This document shows positions 1 through 6,656 of a DNA stretch of 7,050 bases, one piece after another. The notes under the pieces were generated by a model. It saw only the letters and a list, made by a program, of their open reading frames with translations, was not told the origin of the DNA and made no database searches. This DNA comes from CAYRGQ01 sp964444885. Its GTDB lineage: Bacteria; Bacteroidota; Bacteroidia; Sphingobacteriales; Sphingobacteriaceae. A program made the translations under genes and the position numbers. The DNA is taken from positions 1-7,050 of the forward strand of contig CAYUIZ010000134.1 in the NCBI GenBank assembly GCA_964444885.1, read 5' to 3'. The first letter of the stretch is position 1, and each line of letters begins with the position of its first letter.

Positions 1-26
1 ACGTTTGAAAAGCCATGTCCCTTCGG

Positions 27-35
27 GAAGGCAAG
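27..35. repeat. Left target site duplication of the MITE
   Basis: GAAGGCAAG lies immediately outside the left terminal repeat and matches 177-185 base for base in the same orientation. Both copies touch the ends of the inverted repeats without a gap, so this is best read as target duplication created by insertion. Confidence 0.75.
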
Positions 36-176
36 GGGTGCACGACAGATTTCCCCTTCATTACAAAAATCATTTTGTCATCCTGACGACAGGAAGGATC
101 TAAAGGCGTAAAATACCCAAAATGTGAGATGCTTCATTTCATTCAGCATGACAAAAGGGAAATCTGTCGTGCACCC
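36..176. mobile_element. MITE-like non-autonomous element with perfect terminal inverted repeats
   Basis: A 141-bp element with no coding capacity. Its ends are 20-bp perfect inverted repeats: 36-55 reads GGGTGCACGACAGATTTCCC and 157-176 is the exact reverse complement. Inside them lies a second, imperfect inverted pair, 73-101 (TTTTGTCATCCTGA...AAGGATCT) and 127-156 (AGATGCTTCA...GCATGACAAAA), around a 25-bp AT-rich centre. The whole element can fold as one long hairpin. A 9-bp duplication, GAAGGCAAG, abuts both ends exactly (27-35 and 177-185), which is the signature of transposition. It ends 76 bp before the helicase start codon. No transposase is present, so it would be mobilised in trans by an IS sharing these ends. 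I cannot assign the IS family; 9-bp duplications occur in several. It could also be called a composite REP/BIME, but the flanking duplication favours a MITE. Confidence 0.78.
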
Positions 177-185
177 GAAGGCAAG
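177..185. repeat. Right target site duplication of the MITE
   Basis: GAAGGCAAG directly follows the right terminal repeat and is identical to 27-35. The absence of any mismatch suggests a fairly recent insertion. The 67 bases from here to the helicase start (186-252) show no clear promoter. The best candidate is TACCTTCG at 215-222, one base off TAnnTTTG and without a TTG at the expected upstream distance. Confidence 0.75.
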
Positions 186-252
186 CTTACCCGAAGCCAC
201 GATTAAATTTTAGTTACCTTCGTAGTCTCGTTTTCATTAAATCCGCTTCATT

Positions 253-1527
253 GTGTCACTCGATAAATTAAAGCTCAGCAAACGCCTTCAGGCTTCCATG
301 AAAAAGCTGGGTTATTTGGCTCCCAAGGAATTCCAGCTCAGGTCCCTCTCGCGCATTGTGGGCGGGCATAGCATCATTGGCATTGCGCCTGACGGCGCGG
401 GCAAAACCACCACGTATGTGCTGGGTGTATTGATGCGGTTGACGTATACGGAGGACGAGGCTCCGAAAGCACTGGTTTTGGCACCCAATGAGGCGAAAAT
501 AGCGGAGATCGTGGATCAGTTTCTGGCCATCAGCCAAAATCCGAACCTGCACATCATGGGGCTCAAAACAAGTGGAAGCATGGAAGAGGAGATCGAAGAT
601 TTGGTGCGTGGTGTGGATATCGTCGTGGCCACGCCAGACCGTGCCCGTGCGGTGTACCTGAAATTGGGGCTGAACCTCAACCGCATCCAAACCTTGGTGA
701 TCGATGACGCGGACGAACTCGTCAAGCAGGGCATGCAGACTCGAGTGCGGGAGCTAGCCCAAAGTTGCGGAAAAGTCCAGTTTCTCGCCTTTAGTACCGT
801 CGCACACGACAAGTTGCATCTCATGCTCGATGATTTCATGCCCCTTGCCCCCATTATCGAAGTGGAAGAGCTTGGGGATCGTGCGTTGGAAACGCACGAG
901 TTGCTCGCGTACCGCGTCCCTAATTTCACAACGAAAATCAATCTCCTCAATCTATTGCTGGAAGACGATGAGGTGTTCGACAAAGTCGTCGTTTTTGCTA
1001 ACAGCCGACACACGGTTCAAAAGCTGCGTCAAAGCCTGCATACCAAAAAAGGAGAAATCGGGGTACTGCATCCGAGTGCCGATGACGATGCGGAGTTTGC
1101 ACATATCGGCGATTTCAAGCAAAGCCCGTATTGCCGCGTGTTGCTTATTGCCAATGAATGCACGGACCAGCTCGACTTGACGGGGATTCCGTTTATCATT
1201 CATTTCGATATACCGGAACACATCGGGGTTTTCGAGCAACGGGTTGCCAAAACAGCGGACGAAGTTATTGCGATCACCTTTGCGACCGATATCGAACTTC
1301 CGATGCAGAAAAAAATCGAACAGTCGCTGGGCAAGAACATCCCGGTCGTGCCGCTTCCGGAAGGCCTGACCATCTACACGCCCTCCGCGGAGGCAAAAGA
1401 CACCAAAAATATCGAAGAGGCATCCCACGGGGCGGCTTTTCATAAAAAGAAGGAAAGCAACAGCAAGACGTACAACTATGGCGGCGGCACAAAAGCCAAA
1501 ATGACCATGAAAAAGAAAAGGCGGTAA
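253..1527 (+). CDS. DEAD-box-like RNA helicase with degenerate catalytic motifs
   Basis: A 424-residue two-domain helicase core. The Q motif is recognisable (GY..P...Q, Gln28). Motif I is intact (A45-P-D-G-A-G-K51-T52). Motif Ib is TPDR (127-130) and motif II is D151-D-A-D instead of DEAD. Motif III is STV (181-183) instead of SAT. Domain 2 starts near 225 and keeps the VVVFANSR strand (246-252). Motif V has lost the RG of RGLD (D305-Q-L-D), and motif VI reads Q329-R-V-A-K-T-A-D336 where HRIGRTGR is expected, so the last arginine finger is gone. The tail (398-424) is rich in Lys, Gly and Asn and ends KKKRR, as in RNA-binding tails. The start is GTG; an in-frame stop at 238-240 leaves only an ATT at 250 as an alternative. 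ATP binding is plausible, but unwinding is doubtful. It may act as an RNA clamp or assembly factor. The gene is monocistronic and convergent with the next operon. Confidence 0.88.
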   Translation: MSLDKLKLSKRLQASMKKLGYLAPKEFQLRSLSRIVGGHSIIGIAPDGAGKTTTYVLGVLMRLTYTEDEAPKALVLAPNEAKIAEIVDQFLAISQNPNLHIMGLKTSGSMEEEIEDLVRGVDIVVATPDRARAVYLKLGLNLNRIQTLVIDDADELVKQGMQTRVRELAQSCGKVQFLAFSTVAHDKLHLMLDDFMPLAPIIEVEELGDRALETHELLAYRVPNFTTKINLLNLLLEDDEVFDKVVVFANSRHTVQKLRQSLHTKKGEIGVLHPSADDDAEFAHIGDFKQSPYCRVLLIANECTDQLDLTGIPFIIHFDIPEHIGVFEQRVAKTADEVIAITFATDIELPMQKKIEQSLGKNIPVVPLPEGLTIYTPSAEAKDTKNIEEASHGAAFHKKKESNSKTYNYGGGTKAKMTMKKKRR

Positions 1528-1608
1528 GGTATTCCGTCCACGGTTTTCGAAAGAACCGCTCGTCAGCCAACGCAACAGCAAACAACCCTATTTTTCGCGG
1601 TCCTTCGG

Positions 1609-1636
1609 AAAAAAAAATCTTCGGGCGATGCTCCCC
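1609..1636 (-). terminator. Possible intrinsic terminator of the minus-strand operon
   Basis: Read on the minus strand, a short GC hairpin (GGGG AGCAT CGCCC, with one bulged base) begins just after the stop codon of the ATP-grasp gene and is followed five bases later by nine consecutive T residues. The stem is only about four pairs, so it is weak, but its position is right. For the helicase, coming from the other side, only a 5-bp hairpin without a T tract (1541-1558) is visible. Confidence 0.35.
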
Positions 1637-1638
1637 TG

Positions 1639-2664
1639 TTACCTTTTTTTGGCTTTCTTCCGGGTTGCTTTATGGGCTTCGGCTTTCGTCATAACGATTT
1701 GCATGATGGACGTAAAATAATCTACGCCGTTCAGTTTGGACGCGACACCAATTCCGCCGGGGCTAAACACATTGATTTCCATCAATTTACTTCCAACGAC
1801 ATCCAATCCCACCAAAAACATGCCGTCGGCTTGCAACTGCGGGCCGATGGTTTCTATCAGCCGAAACGTTTGCTTGGTCAAGACCGGCAGCTGCACGGTA
1901 GCGCCTTGGTGCACGTTGCTGCGGAGGTCGCCCGGCGCCTGGACGCGCTGGATGGCGGCCACCTTGCCTTCTATTTCCAGTGGCTGGCCGTCGACAAGGA
2001 AAACACGCGTATCCCCGTCTTTGGCAGCCGGGAGGTACTCTTGCGCAATAACAAACCCATCCCGTGTAATCGCTTCCACGATCTGTTTCTTGTTTTTCCC
2101 CTCCTTTTTATCCAATAAAAACACATTTTTTCCGCCCGATCCGCGGAGAGGTTTCAATATAATCTTGTTGTTCTCCGTTTCGTAGAACTTCTCGACATCG
2201 GACAGGTTGCGCGTCACCACGGTCCGTGGACGCACTTGATCCGGAAAATATTCCAAGTACATCTTGCTGGAAGCCCTGACGAGACCATCGGGATTATTGA
2301 GCACCAGCACGCCCCGCATGGCGGCCAATTGCCCGAAAATGATTCCTGCGTCCTGCGCCCAAGGACGGTTTTCCATATCGACCGAGGGATCATTGCGCAG
2401 CCAGAGGACGTCCACCCGATCAAAATTGACCAGCTTCTTTTCCGTTGCGATGACGGCTTCCAAAAACGTGTTCGCCGATCGGAATACCTTGCGCGGCACC
2501 TTGCGTGCATGGGCGCCTACTTTTCCGTTGGCCAAATACACAAACGAGCCTACGCCAATATAATACACCTCAAAGCCCAACTTATGGGCCGCGAAAGCCA
2601 GTCCGGTTGTTGTGTACTCCGGGTGCTCCTTGGGCGTCTGGTTGACTACAAATCCTATTTTCAT
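1639..2664 (-). CDS. Glutathione-synthetase-like ATP-grasp ligase
   Basis: A 341-residue protein with the prokaryotic glutathione synthetase (GshB) layout. It has an N-terminal Rossmann-like domain (MKIGFVVN, then LRNDP at 89-93 and NNPDG at 123-127), a central ATP-grasp loop (KPLRGSGGKNV, 171-181), then QEYLPAAKDGDTR (208-220), RSNVHQGA (248-255) and the metal- and phosphate-binding strand LMEINVFSPGG (294-304). The last 14 residues form a basic tail (TRKKAKKR) not needed for catalysis. Enzymes of this fold use ATP to activate a carboxylate as acyl phosphate and join it to an amine. It lies 33 bp after the metallopeptidase and is the last gene of the operon. No glutamate-cysteine ligase is nearby. 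With this company, the substrate is more likely another amino acid or peptide than gamma-Glu-Cys. True glutathione synthetase is the main alternative. The intergenic leader is AT-rich with no Shine-Dalgarno, which is normal for Bacteroidota. Confidence 0.9.
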   Translation of the reverse strand: MKIGFVVNQTPKEHPEYTTTGLAFAAHKLGFEVYYIGVGSFVYLANGKVGAHARKVPRKVFRSANTFLEAVIATEKKLVNFDRVDVLWLRNDPSVDMENRPWAQDAGIIFGQLAAMRGVLVLNNPDGLVRASSKMYLEYFPDQVRPRTVVTRNLSDVEKFYETENNKIILKPLRGSGGKNVFLLDKKEGKNKKQIVEAITRDGFVIAQEYLPAAKDGDTRVFLVDGQPLEIEGKVAAIQRVQAPGDLRSNVHQGATVQLPVLTKQTFRLIETIGPQLQADGMFLVGLDVVGSKLMEINVFSPGGIGVASKLNGVDYFTSIMQIVMTKAEAHKATRKKAKKR

Positions 2665-2697
2665 ATCCGCGTATAAATTAATGTGTTGTTCGTTTCG

Positions 2698-4536
2698 TTA
2701 ATCCAGCATCTTGAAAATGCTGCCCGTGCCCTTGATCTTGGCCACGTTGTCAATATAGGGGGGCTCCAGGTACCGGGGCCGTATAGGCGCCGGGCGCAAT
2801 AGTTGCCGGTGCATGAGCTCTTCGATAACTGGCAGGTAATCCTGTCGGATTTTCCCTACGAGTAGTTTGGAAATATCCTTGCCCTTGCGGGCATAGTCCA
2901 CTAGGTTCAATAACCCTTTGAGGTAGACGCCATCTTTTGTCAAGCCGCCGCCCCGATAGACACGCATCGTGACGTAAAATGCCGACTCGGGACCGAACGC
3001 GTATTTATCGACCAGCAGGGAAAACATCTCGGAAAATCCCTTGCCACTGACCATGCCGTCTACGACCAGCACACGCGCGGCCAATACACGCAGCCGTTCG
3101 TTGGTCAGTCCGCCCGACAAGTATTCCGCAAATACGGCAAGACCCTCCTGCAGTTGTTCGTACCCCGGCACCCCTAGGTAAAACAGCTTCAAGGGTTGCG
3201 CTTTGCCGTTGTAGTAGGTGGCTACGTGCGTACCCACTTCGTGCTGAATCAGTGCGAAAGCCCGGTCGCGCGAAATGGAATAGCGGCTGCTGATATGCAG
3301 CGTACCCCTGGATACGAGCACCCCTTCGATGTCGTCCCTGACCCGCACGGCCGTGGAAACATCCGGATATTGTGCTTTCAGGTATTCCAGTTCCACCTCA
3401 GCCATCCGGGCGAATTCCGCCGCACCGATGGTTTCCTTCTTTTTTTTGGTGCCGCCTAACGGTTCGGCCGCCACCAAAATCGCTTGCGCGACATCGCGCA
3501 GCTTCTCGTCGATGCCCCCAAATATCTGGATGCTACTATGCAGAAATCCGGGCTTCTCCCGTTCGTCCATCATATTCAGCATGCGGTCGACTTCTTTGCG
3601 CTTGTCGCGAAAGAGGTAGGCAATCGTGGGGTCGGTGATCCGCTCAATCGGCAGGTTAAACAGTTTCCGCTTGATTAATTCGGGATCGATCGGCATCGGG
3701 CGGTAATGGAAGGCCGGCTTTTCCATGTATTTGCTTTTTTTGAAGCTTTCCCAGCTTTCCCTCGAATTGATGGGTGTTACTAAAAACAGAAAATCAAACA
3801 GGTTGCTGTACTCGGCCAGCTTCGCGTCAATTTCCCATACCATGTCGTCGATTTCGGTGGTGCCCAGCATCTCAAAATGCGTGGCATTATGCGACGTTTT
3901 TAGCCGTACGAATTCGAAGAAGCTTTTGCGCAATGCCTTTCCAAAGCCCTCCCGGAGTTCCCGCAGGAATAAGGGGTATGGCGTGCCCGTCGAGCGGTCC
4001 AGGTAGATCGGCGCCACTTCCAGTCCAATCACCGTAATCTCCTTCTTGCGCGACTCCTCATCGGTCATCAGCGGCGTAAGGCGAGGCGGACTGGGCATGT
4101 CTTTCGACGTATTCAATTCGGCGTTCAGCTGTTCGTACCCAGCCTTTATGGCGGCTAAATGGTCCCGCATGTTATCGGCAATCGGCAAGGCACCTTTTTG
4201 GCTCACGTGAATCGTGAACGACGCCGGATCTGCGCGCTCAGACAGCCATACCTCCAACAACAGGAAGCCATTGAACTTGTCCGAAAGCGTGGTGGCGATG
4301 GTGTGGATGAGCGGGCTAACGGGCGAATCCGCAGTATCGTTAGCCATGAGATATGACGACTCGGTCTTGCCCAGGGTAGACGTAAAATTGTCTTTCTGGC
4401 CATGGGGAATGCGGTAAACCAACAAAAACGGCACTGGCTTGTCGATGCGTAATTCTCCGCCTTCGCCGACAGTGGTATAAATCGGCTCTCCTTTTTTGAG
4501 CTTGTCCAACAGCTGGTTCATTCGTTTCTTATCCAT
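2698..4536 (-). CDS. DUF1704 / QEGLA-motif zinc metallopeptidase
   Basis: A 612-residue protein of the DUF1704 family, named in databases 'flavohemoglobin expression-modulating QEGLA motif protein'. The zincin motif H432-E-V-G-T-H437 and the QEGLA motif (463-467, Glu464 as likely third zinc ligand) are both intact. These match the eukaryotic MATCAP tyrosine carboxypeptidases, which remove a C-terminal tyrosine from tubulin. The catalytic domain covers about 285-580. The first ~285 residues belong to no family I recognise and contain no second zinc motif. There is no signal peptide or membrane segment, so it should be cytosolic. I chose the ATG at 4536 because it overlaps the upstream stop codon as TGATG; an ATG at 4563 would add nine residues. 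A run of eight A within the gene, encoding part of KKKK near residue 366, keeps frame. The likely role is cleavage of a C-terminal residue or peptide; the substrate is unknown. The flavohemoglobin name is historical and has no support here. Confidence 0.92.
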   Translation of the reverse strand: MDKKRMNQLLDKLKKGEPIYTTVGEGGELRIDKPVPFLLVYRIPHGQKDNFTSTLGKTESSYLMANDTADSPVSPLIHTIATTLSDKFNGFLLLEVWLSERADPASFTIHVSQKGALPIADNMRDHLAAIKAGYEQLNAELNTSKDMPSPPRLTPLMTDEESRKKEITVIGLEVAPIYLDRSTGTPYPLFLRELREGFGKALRKSFFEFVRLKTSHNATHFEMLGTTEIDDMVWEIDAKLAEYSNLFDFLFLVTPINSRESWESFKKSKYMEKPAFHYRPMPIDPELIKRKLFNLPIERITDPTIAYLFRDKRKEVDRMLNMMDEREKPGFLHSSIQIFGGIDEKLRDVAQAILVAAEPLGGTKKKKETIGAAEFARMAEVELEYLKAQYPDVSTAVRVRDDIEGVLVSRGTLHISSRYSISRDRAFALIQHEVGTHVATYYNGKAQPLKLFYLGVPGYEQLQEGLAVFAEYLSGGLTNERLRVLAARVLVVDGMVSGKGFSEMFSLLVDKYAFGPESAFYVTMRVYRGGGLTKDGVYLKGLLNLVDYARKGKDISKLLVGKIRQDYLPVIEELMHRQLLRPAPIRPRYLEPPYIDNVAKIKGTGSIFKMLD

Positions 4537-5327
4537 CACACGTTTGCGTTTTCCTTGTAGCATTCCAGTTCATCCATCAGCAGGGGGATGCTGCCCTCCA
4601 ACATCCGATTCAAGTCCCGCAGATGGGCCACGTCCACCCGCCCCGTCCATTCGTCCATAAAGGTTTTCTTAAATTCAACGGACAATACGCACCCCTTGCC
4701 GCTATACCGCTCGTTGACCCACTCCGAAAATCCACCACCCTTGAACTTGACGTTCTCCCTGACATCGGGGCGGCGATCGCCGACCCTGGCATGCGCGAGG
4801 TAGCCGATAAACTTTTGCGTTAAGCCTGCCCATTTCGGATCATTGTGGATGGTACCGATATTGATTTCGGGATTTTCCTCCCTAGGCGCTTCGATGTTGG
4901 GACTGTCCCGCCGATGGTTATAACTGTGTATATCAAGGATGACGAAACATCCATGCCGTTTGACGAGGGACTCGAGCAAGTCGCGAAACATACCGTAAAA
5001 CGATTCATACGCTTCGATGAGTTTTCCGGCATATTTTTCCTTCACCGCCTCACCCCATACGTCCAGCCCCCAGGCATCCGCGGGTTCCCGGTACAGCGCC
5101 GCATCCTTTCGCCGATTAAGGTCCACTTGGAAACGGGACGTACGAACCACCAAACGGTTGGCGGGCACGTCAGCCATATCCCCCGTATAGGGGTCTTCCT
5201 CCCGGAAGCGCTCATGCGATTTTAGCTTGAGATGAGCTGCCAACGCGGTATCGATTTCGTGCCCATCGTGCAAGGCTAGCGCAATGACAGGACTCTCGGC
5301 CCTTCGTAAAACATATCGGATATCCAT
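4536..5327 (-). CDS. N-formylglutamate amidohydrolase-like protein
   Basis: A 263-residue member of the N-formylglutamate amidohydrolase (FGase) family. Visible family motifs, in order, are H20-D-G-H23, DPYTGD (45-50), RFQVDLNR (65-72), LDIHSYN (131-137), NIGT (156-159) and LSVEFKK (215-221). The histidines and acids in these blocks are the expected zinc and substrate ligands. The classical enzyme splits N-formyl-L-glutamate into formate and glutamate in histidine breakdown, but no hut genes are present here. It starts a cluster with a DUF1704 peptidase and an ATP-grasp ligase, so hydrolysis of an acyl- or peptidyl-glutamate-type amide is more likely than histidine catabolism. Its stop codon shares a base with the start of the next gene (TGATG), implying translational coupling. 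The 179-bp gap upstream makes it the probable first gene of the operon. Its best -7 candidate, TATTTTCG (5391-5398, minus strand), lacks a good upstream TTG. Confidence 0.92.
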   Translation of the reverse strand: MDIRYVLRRAESPVIALALHDGHEIDTALAAHLKLKSHERFREEDPYTGDMADVPANRLVVRTSRFQVDLNRRKDAALYREPADAWGLDVWGEAVKEKYAGKLIEAYESFYGMFRDLLESLVKRHGCFVILDIHSYNHRRDSPNIEAPREENPEINIGTIHNDPKWAGLTQKFIGYLAHARVGDRRPDVRENVKFKGGGFSEWVNERYSGKGCVLSVEFKKTFMDEWTGRVDVAHLRDLNRMLEGSIPLLMDELECYKENANV

Positions 5328-5506
5328 CCTAAGATCGTTTCGTTACCCCTTAGAACAACGAATTGTGCCGTAACGTTCATTTCGACCCAACGAAAATAGC
5401 ATTACACACTGATTTACTTAGGGTTACGTTTCCTCGAAAGGCATCCCCGTGGTGAGGTTCCACGTCGATGCAAGCCGGTCTTATTGAGGTGTATCCGAAG
5501 CCCGTT

Positions 5507-6550
5507 CTAGGCGTGCTTCTCGTTCTTGCTGATGATTTTCTTGTCCCAGACGATATCCTTGGAATAGGCTTCGCTGCGGATGGGACAATCCTGCACCCGG
5601 CAGTAATGGCAGCAGGAAGGCAGGCACGGGTCTGCATGTATAAATAGCTCGGTGTTGGCGTGGAGATGCGTATTGACGACCACATCTATGGCCGACACCT
5701 CGTCATGCACGCGGTTGAGGTCGTAGTAGTTGGGCAAGGTGACGTGGCAGTCGACATGCAATTCATGTCCATAACGTTGCACGCGCAGGTTGTGCACGTC
5801 GATCCAGTCGTCTTTGCGGTGCTGTTGCAGGATGGAAGCGATACGAGCCACGAGCTTGACGTCGGACTCATCCATAAGCCCGCCGATGGATTTGCGCAGC
5901 AATTTATACCCTTGATAGAGAATATACAAACCTAAGGCGAGCGACAGCGCAATATCAATCCATGCCTTCCCAGTCAGGTGCATGGCATACAATCCCACCA
6001 AGAGCCCACCGGTACTGTAGGCGTCGGTTTTCAGGTGCTTCCCATCGGCCATTAGCGTCAGCGAGTTCAACTTCTTGCTTTGCGCTACCATGTACGTGCC
6101 CACACCAAAGTTCACCACGCCAGTAAAGGCCAGCAAGCCCATTCCTTCCAGCAGGTTGCCGACAGGTTCGGGGAAGAAAACGTTATAACACGCCTTGCCG
6201 ACAATCAGCACGCCGGCCAGGAAAATCAATCCCCCCTCCAGAAAAACGGAGAAAAACTCGACTTTGCCATGGCCGTAGGGATGGTTTTGATCCTTGGGAC
6301 GCGCCGCGAGGTGGATGCTGTAAAACGCAAATCCCGAAGCGATGACGTTGACAATGCTTTCCATCGCATCCGTCAGAATCGCATTCGAACTAGTCAGCAG
6401 GTAGGCCGTGAACTTCACCAGCATCAGCACAATGCCTGTGGCCAATGCGAGTAGGATGATGTTCTTTTGTTTGTTCAAAATGCCATGGTATTTGCGCAAA
6501 GATACGGATATAAAATCACTGGGGCTTGCGACAGCGGGACCGCTTGCCAC
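5507..6550 (-). CDS. Cation diffusion facilitator family transporter with Cys-rich tail
   Basis: A proton-coupled divalent cation exporter of the CDF family, 347 residues from the GTG at 6550. About six membrane segments lie between residues 30 and 218. The family signature DQNHPYGHGKVEFF is at 87-100. The second half of the metal site is canonical (H172-L-K-T-D176). The first half in TM2 reads D61-A-M-E64-S-I-V-N68, with Glu and Asn where Zn transporters carry His and Asp. The cytosolic domain (about 228-305) ends in HADPC..SCCHYC....C (305-322), a likely metal-binding or sensing tail. Metal choice is open (Zn, Fe, Mn or Cd). Start choice is uncertain. AGGAA seven bases before the GTG favours 6550. 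A TTG at 6478, giving 323 residues beginning at NKQKNIILLAL, fits the usual family N-terminus and lies below a promoter-like TATCTTTG. The gap to the next gene argues against shared function with the operon. Confidence 0.92.
   Translation of the reverse strand: MASGPAVASPSDFISVSLRKYHGILNKQKNIILLALATGIVLMLVKFTAYLLTSSNAILTDAMESIVNVIASGFAFYSIHLAARPKDQNHPYGHGKVEFFSVFLEGGLIFLAGVLIVGKACYNVFFPEPVGNLLEGMGLLAFTGVVNFGVGTYMVAQSKKLNSLTLMADGKHLKTDAYSTGGLLVGLYAMHLTGKAWIDIALSLALGLYILYQGYKLLRKSIGGLMDESDVKLVARIASILQQHRKDDWIDVHNLRVQRYGHELHVDCHVTLPNYYDLNRVHDEVSAIDVVVNTHLHANTELFIHADPCLPSCCHYCRVQDCPIRSEAYSKDIVWDKKIISKNEKHA
6497..6504 (-). promoter_or_regulatory. Possible Bacteroidota -7 element TATCTTTG
   Basis: On the minus strand this octamer matches TAnnTTTG exactly. 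It lies inside the longest reading of the transporter gene, about 18 bases before an in-frame TTG. No TTG is found 19-21 bases upstream, so only half of the promoter is visible. It matters because, if real, the GTG at 6550 cannot be the start. Confidence 0.3.
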
Positions 6551-6574
6551 GTGTTGTTCCTACGCGGAAACGGC

Positions 6575-6656
6575 GGGCGCACGACAGATTTTCGCTATTG
6601 TGGAAAAACTCCTTACAAACTATGCCGTCATCTCGACGAGGAATGAGGAGAGATCT
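6575..6656 (+). repeat. One-ended relative of the left MITE
   Basis: Bases 6575-6592 (GGGCGCACGACAGATTTT) match the left terminal repeat of the element at 36-176 with two differences. Then a TTACAAA spacer stretch, also present in the first element, is followed by 6627-6656, which begins GTCATCTCGACGAGG and ends GAGAGATCT. This block corresponds to the inner arm GTCATCCTGA...AAGGATCT of the intact copy, though it is closer to a different variant of that intergenic repeat. No matching right half or right terminal repeat occurs up to 7050. The repeat stops exactly where recognisable toxin-gene sequence begins. It is either the remains of an element whose right half was deleted, or a solo unit of a dispersed repeat family. 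Confidence 0.6.

Noticed and set aside
1541..1558. Hairpin CGGTT...AACCG after the helicase as a terminator
   Set aside because: Only 5 bp of stem and no T tract on the plus strand.
952..1581. Long antisense frame (209 codons) across the helicase
   Set aside because: Shadow of the real coding strand; composition and content show no family resemblance.
3436..3447. Homopolymer run in the metallopeptidase gene as a frameshift or phase-variation site
   Set aside because: The frame is intact on both sides and encodes a lysine-rich linker; no sign of alternative lengths.
5340..5428. Imperfect inverted pair CGTTACCCCTTAG / CTTAGGGTTACG upstream of the FGase-like gene, a possible leader structure
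   Set aside because: Two mismatches, a gap and a loop over 60 bases long; nothing matches a known riboswitch or operator.
6533..6544. AGCGG GA CCGCT palindrome near the transporter start as an operator
   Set aside because: Short, with a 2-base loop, and it lies inside the coding sequence if the GTG start is used; could be chance.
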